From Chitinophagaceae bacterium (GTDB taxonomy: Bacteria > Bacteroidota > Bacteroidia > Chitinophagales > Chitinophagaceae): a DNA stretch of 64,000 bases. Below the pieces are notes generated by a model. It saw only the letters and a list, made by a program, of their open reading frames with translations, was not told the DNA's origin and did no database searches. The translations under genes were made by a program, and so were the position numbers. The DNA is taken from contig JAIYAN010000024.1 in NCBI GenBank assembly GCA_027489035.1, positions 1 to 64,000 of the forward strand, in the 5' to 3' direction. This document shows positions 61,444 to 64,000 of this stretch, piece by piece; positions within the stretch are counted from its first letter, which is position 1; each line of letters starts with the position of its first letter.

Positions 61444-63381
61444 TTATTTATAAATCACCATTCCTGTTTGTTGGGTAATATCTTTCTCCATTTTCTTTAA
61501 CATTTGATGGACTTGAATGCAAACAAATTGCTGTTCAGGGTCGTTTGTTTTTTCTAATTCCGCCTGATTCTCATTAATCAGTTTTTTGATTTTTCTCAAT
61601 TGAAGATAATTTAAAGTTGAACTTACTTCTTCCTTATACAAATCTTCTCTTGTAGCAATATATCCTTGGTAGTAATATTTCCAATTTGGACTAATTTCAG
61701 TTTCTTCTTCCATTAATTTGATAACCATATTTTTTATGGTTTCATCTTCATGGTATAAAAAAAACTTTGCGTTTGGTGCTAAGCCTTCATTATTGGCTCT
61801 TCTATATTCTTCAATTATTGTAATCAGCAATTTATTTTCAATCATCTGGTTTATCTCTAGTTCGTCTAAAGCGGAGATGATATAATTGGCCACTTTTGTA
61901 TTTTCGTCCCAAAGCTTTTGTCCAAATTCTATTAAACTTCTCACCAATGCTTGTTCTTGACGTTCGTCTTTATTGAGTAAATCATCAACATTGTTTAAAA
62001 AATCGGTTGGCAATTCGGGCTCAACTTCAGAAGTATTTATACCATTGGATTTAGTTTCTTCTTTACTAATTCGGTTTCGAATGATGTTATTCACCAACGC
62101 ATTAAATCCAGCTTCTTCAATTTTAAGAATTTCAGAAACATTTCTAATGTAATCCTGACGCTTTGTAAAATCTTCGGATTTATTAATTTTTGAGATGGTT
62201 TCTGCAATTTGGTTTACAACAGCAGATTTTTTAGCAGAATCTCCTTTTGCATCTTTTAAAGCAATTTCAAGTTGGAAAAGTATAAAATCCTTTTTCTCCT
62301 TTTTTACAAATTCAATAAATGCCTCTTTTCCGATTTTATTTACATAACTATCTGGATCTTCATTGTCTGGAATCAATACCAATTTCACTTCAAGTCCTTC
62401 TTCAACGGCTAAATCCAAACCTCGAAGGGCCGCTTTTATACCTGCGCCATCTCCATCATAGATAATGGTTAGGTTTTTGGTGTATTTTTTTATTAAGCGA
62501 AGTTGATCTATTGTTAGCGATGTACCTCCACTAGCCACTACATTTTCAATCCCGGCTTGATGCAAACTCACTACATCGGTGTAGCCCTCAACCAACAAAC
62601 ATTCATTGGTTTTATCGATAGCTCCCTTTGCAAAATAAGCCCCATATAATACTTTACTTTTTACATAAATTTCCGTTTCAGGTGTATTGATGTATTTAGG
62701 GGATTTGTCATTAGATTTAATCACCCTTGCGCCAAAACCAAGTACTTTACCACTTTGATTGTGAATGGGGAAAATAATACGACCTCGGTAATTATCAGAC
62801 AAGCGCTCATCCCTGTTGGCAACAAGTCCTGTTCTTACCAAAAGTTCTTGATTATATTGAGCCGAAATTGCGGCTTGTGTAAAACCGTCTCTTGCTTGTG
62901 GATTATATCCCAATTGAAACTTCTTGATGGTGTCTTCATTAAAACCTCTCGATTTTAAATAACTTAAAGCAATGTCTGTTCCTTCTTCTAATTCAAATAA
63001 AGCTTTTGAAAAATAATCTCGTGCAAAATGATTGATAATAAATAAACTTTCTGATGCTTGTTGTAAAATTTTAAATTCGGGAGAGGTTTCAGTTTCTTCA
63101 ATATCGACATTATACTTTGCAGCAAGCCAACGAAGCGCTTCAACATAGCTATATTTCTCGTGATCCATAACAAAACTTATGGAATTGCCACTTTTGCCGC
63201 AACCAAAACACTTATAAATTTCTTTCGAAGGAGAAACGGTAAATGAAGGTGATTTTTCATTATGAAACGGACAATTTCCCAAATAATTAGTACCTCTTTT
63301 TTTTAATTTTACAAAGGTGCTGATGATATCGACAATGTCAATTCTACTCTGAATTTGTTGTATGGTTTCTTTGCTAATCAA
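61444..63381 (-). CDS. dnaG: DNA primase
   Basis: The 645-residue product has the N-terminal zinc ribbon (Cys37, His40, Cys58, Cys61 in CPFHNEKSP and CFGCGKSGN), the Toprim core LLVEGYTDVVSLHQAGIENV with YDGDGAGIKAALRGL, and a C-terminal helicase-binding region. It makes RNA primers for replication. A minus-strand TAAATTTG -7-like box (63473-63480) lies upstream, leaving a leader of about 85 bases. Confidence 0.95.
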   Translation of the reverse strand: MISKETIQQIQSRIDIVDIISTFVKLKKRGTNYLGNCPFHNEKSPSFTVSPSKEIYKCFGCGKSGNSISFVMDHEKYSYVEALRWLAAKYNVDIEETETSPEFKILQQASESLFIINHFARDYFSKALFELEEGTDIALSYLKSRGFNEDTIKKFQLGYNPQARDGFTQAAISAQYNQELLVRTGLVANRDERLSDNYRGRIIFPIHNQSGKVLGFGARVIKSNDKSPKYINTPETEIYVKSKVLYGAYFAKGAIDKTNECLLVEGYTDVVSLHQAGIENVVASGGTSLTIDQLRLIKKYTKNLTIIYDGDGAGIKAALRGLDLAVEEGLEVKLVLIPDNEDPDSYVNKIGKEAFIEFVKKEKKDFILFQLEIALKDAKGDSAKKSAVVNQIAETISKINKSEDFTKRQDYIRNVSEILKIEEAGFNALVNNIIRNRISKEETKSNGINTSEVEPELPTDFLNNVDDLLNKDERQEQALVRSLIEFGQKLWDENTKVANYIISALDELEINQMIENKLLITIIEEYRRANNEGLAPNAKFFLYHEDETIKNMVIKLMEEETEISPNWKYYYQGYIATREDLYKEEVSSTLNYLQLRKIKKLINENQAELEKTNDPEQQFVCIQVHQMLKKMEKDITQQTGMVIYK

Positions 63382-63472
63382 TGACTAAAAGTATAAAATT
63401 AAAAACAGTTATAAAGAAAATAATAAAAATAAAACGAATCAATAAACATTGAGAAATACGAATTTTATTACT

Positions 63473-63480
63473 CAAATTTA
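63473..63480 (-). promoter_or_regulatory. TAAATTTG -7-like box before dnaG
   Basis: On the minus strand the sequence TAAATTTG matches the -7 consensus, located 92 bases before the dnaG start in the gap after the MATE gene. No TTTG lies at the standard distance. Confidence 0.35.
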
Positions 63481-63521
63481 GATTTATTACAATGAAGTAA
63501 ATTACCAATTTATTGCCGAAT

Positions 63522-64000
63522 TTATTCTGAATTATTGGTATTTTTTTGCCAACGTTTTGAAAACATATATCCCGAAGTAAGCAATAAAATTGAACACCAA
63601 TATACAAATTCATTACTCCAAGCCATAGCTAAGGATATGTAATTATATTTCATAAAATAAAAGGTGTAAATTAAATAAAGGGTAATGGTTATGATTTCAA
63701 TGGCTAAACTGACTTTTGTTTTTCCAGTTCCTGTAACAGCATTTAACCATACAATAGAAAGGCTCATAAAAATCATACCTAATGAAACCACTCGGATAAC
63801 TGGGATTCCTATTTCCATAAATGATTGATCTTGTCCAAACAACGAAAAGAAAATTAATGGTTTAATATTCAGTAATACAACAATCAAAAAGCATGAGCCC
63901 AAACTCCACAATGAAATGCGTTTTACGGTTGGGATTACCCATTCTTGTTTGCCCTGACCAATTAAATTAGCCACCATATTGTTGCATGTTCCAGCAAAAG
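63522..64000 (-). CDS. MATE-family efflux transporter, C-terminal part
   Basis: The gene enters from beyond the window; the last 158 or so codons are visible. They read FAGTCNNMVANLIGQGKQEW, a MATE N-lobe/C-lobe repeat phrase, then several membrane segments (SLGSCFLIVVLLNIKPLIFF, VSLGMIFMSLSIVWLNAVTG, ITITLYLIYTFYFM) and a C-terminal EFVYWCSILLLTSGYMFSKR with a basic tail. MATE proteins export drugs or metabolites using ion gradients; the substrate is unknown. Confidence 0.75.
   Translation of the reverse strand, partial: FAGTCNNMVANLIGQGKQEWVIPTVKRISLWSLGSCFLIVVLLNIKPLIFFSLFGQDQSFMEIGIPVIRVVSLGMIFMSLSIVWLNAVTGTGKTKVSLAIEIITITLYLIYTFYFMKYNYISLAMAWSNEFVYWCSILLLTSGYMFSKRWQKNTNNSE

Noticed and set aside
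63374-63613. 79-residue minus-strand ORF near the MATE gene
   Set aside because: It overlaps the end of the MATE transporter in another frame and the dnaG start; its composition is simply AT-rich.

Overview
The window is very AT-rich and reads as a chromosome segment of a Bacteroidota bacterium, most like the Chitinophagales/Sphingobacteriales side of the phylum, although no 16S gene is present to settle this. The signs are several promoter boxes of the phylum type TAnnTTTG (two of them with a TTTG box exactly 19 bases upstream), many secreted proteins and lipoproteins without an assigned function, a long signal peptidase I with extra N-terminal membrane segments, DUF2851 and DUF2520 proteins, a 390-residue AIR synthase, a tetrameric-type cytidine deaminase, and hairpin repeats of the CCCACGG...CCGTGGG kind.

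Positions 1-9.5 kb carry the tail of an ECF sigma factor, an overlapping anti-sigma-like membrane protein, and a co-directional run of secreted proteins and lipoproteins: an FGE-sulfatase-domain protein, a carboxypeptidase-regulatory-like lipoprotein, a pair of paralogous lipoproteins and a TlpA-like thioredoxin. From 9.5 to 11 kb there is a relic of an FGE-sulfatase domain and a PadR-type regulator operon. From 11.2 to 30.3 kb lies an accessory, defence-rich region. It holds a type I restriction-modification operon in the order hsdR-X-hsdM-hsdS, with an unrecognised gene X coupled between R and M, followed by abiH. Then come a decayed TPR gene, a three-gene operon built on a STAS/GHKL-ATPase protein, a STAS-like (DUF4325) protein and a membrane protein, a zinc-ribbon/proline-rich membrane pair under an array of TTCGTA half-sites, an abiEi-abiEii operon with a third unknown gene, an array of about 103-bp repeats in two subtypes, a MerR-like regulator, a 58-residue ORF and a large serine recombinase. 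The 3' end of the recombinase gene runs antisense through a tRNA-Pro gene, which marks one edge of an integrated element.

From 30.6 kb to the end the content is housekeeping: lepB, cdd, lipB, an ACC deaminase-like PLP enzyme, a nucleotidyltransferase, Nudix, corA, topA, a DUF2520 protein, a block of ferredoxin-iscX-kdsC-ubiA-like-maf, DUF2851, osmC-like, lipA, ribF, purM, ftsE, two glycosyltransferases with a Gfo/Idh/MocA oxidoreductase, rpsO, pnp, prmA, plsY, an M48 lipoprotein peptidase, a DUF3052-like protein, dnaG and a truncated MATE transporter. Repeats and REP-like hairpins cluster around lipA and after the nucleotidyltransferase gene.

The defence genes could act in layers: a type I restriction system with its accessory gene, an AbiH abortive-infection protein and an AbiE toxin-antitoxin. 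The STAS/GHKL trio is the best candidate for an undescribed signalling or defence module. All family assignments were made by reading motifs; no database search was possible.
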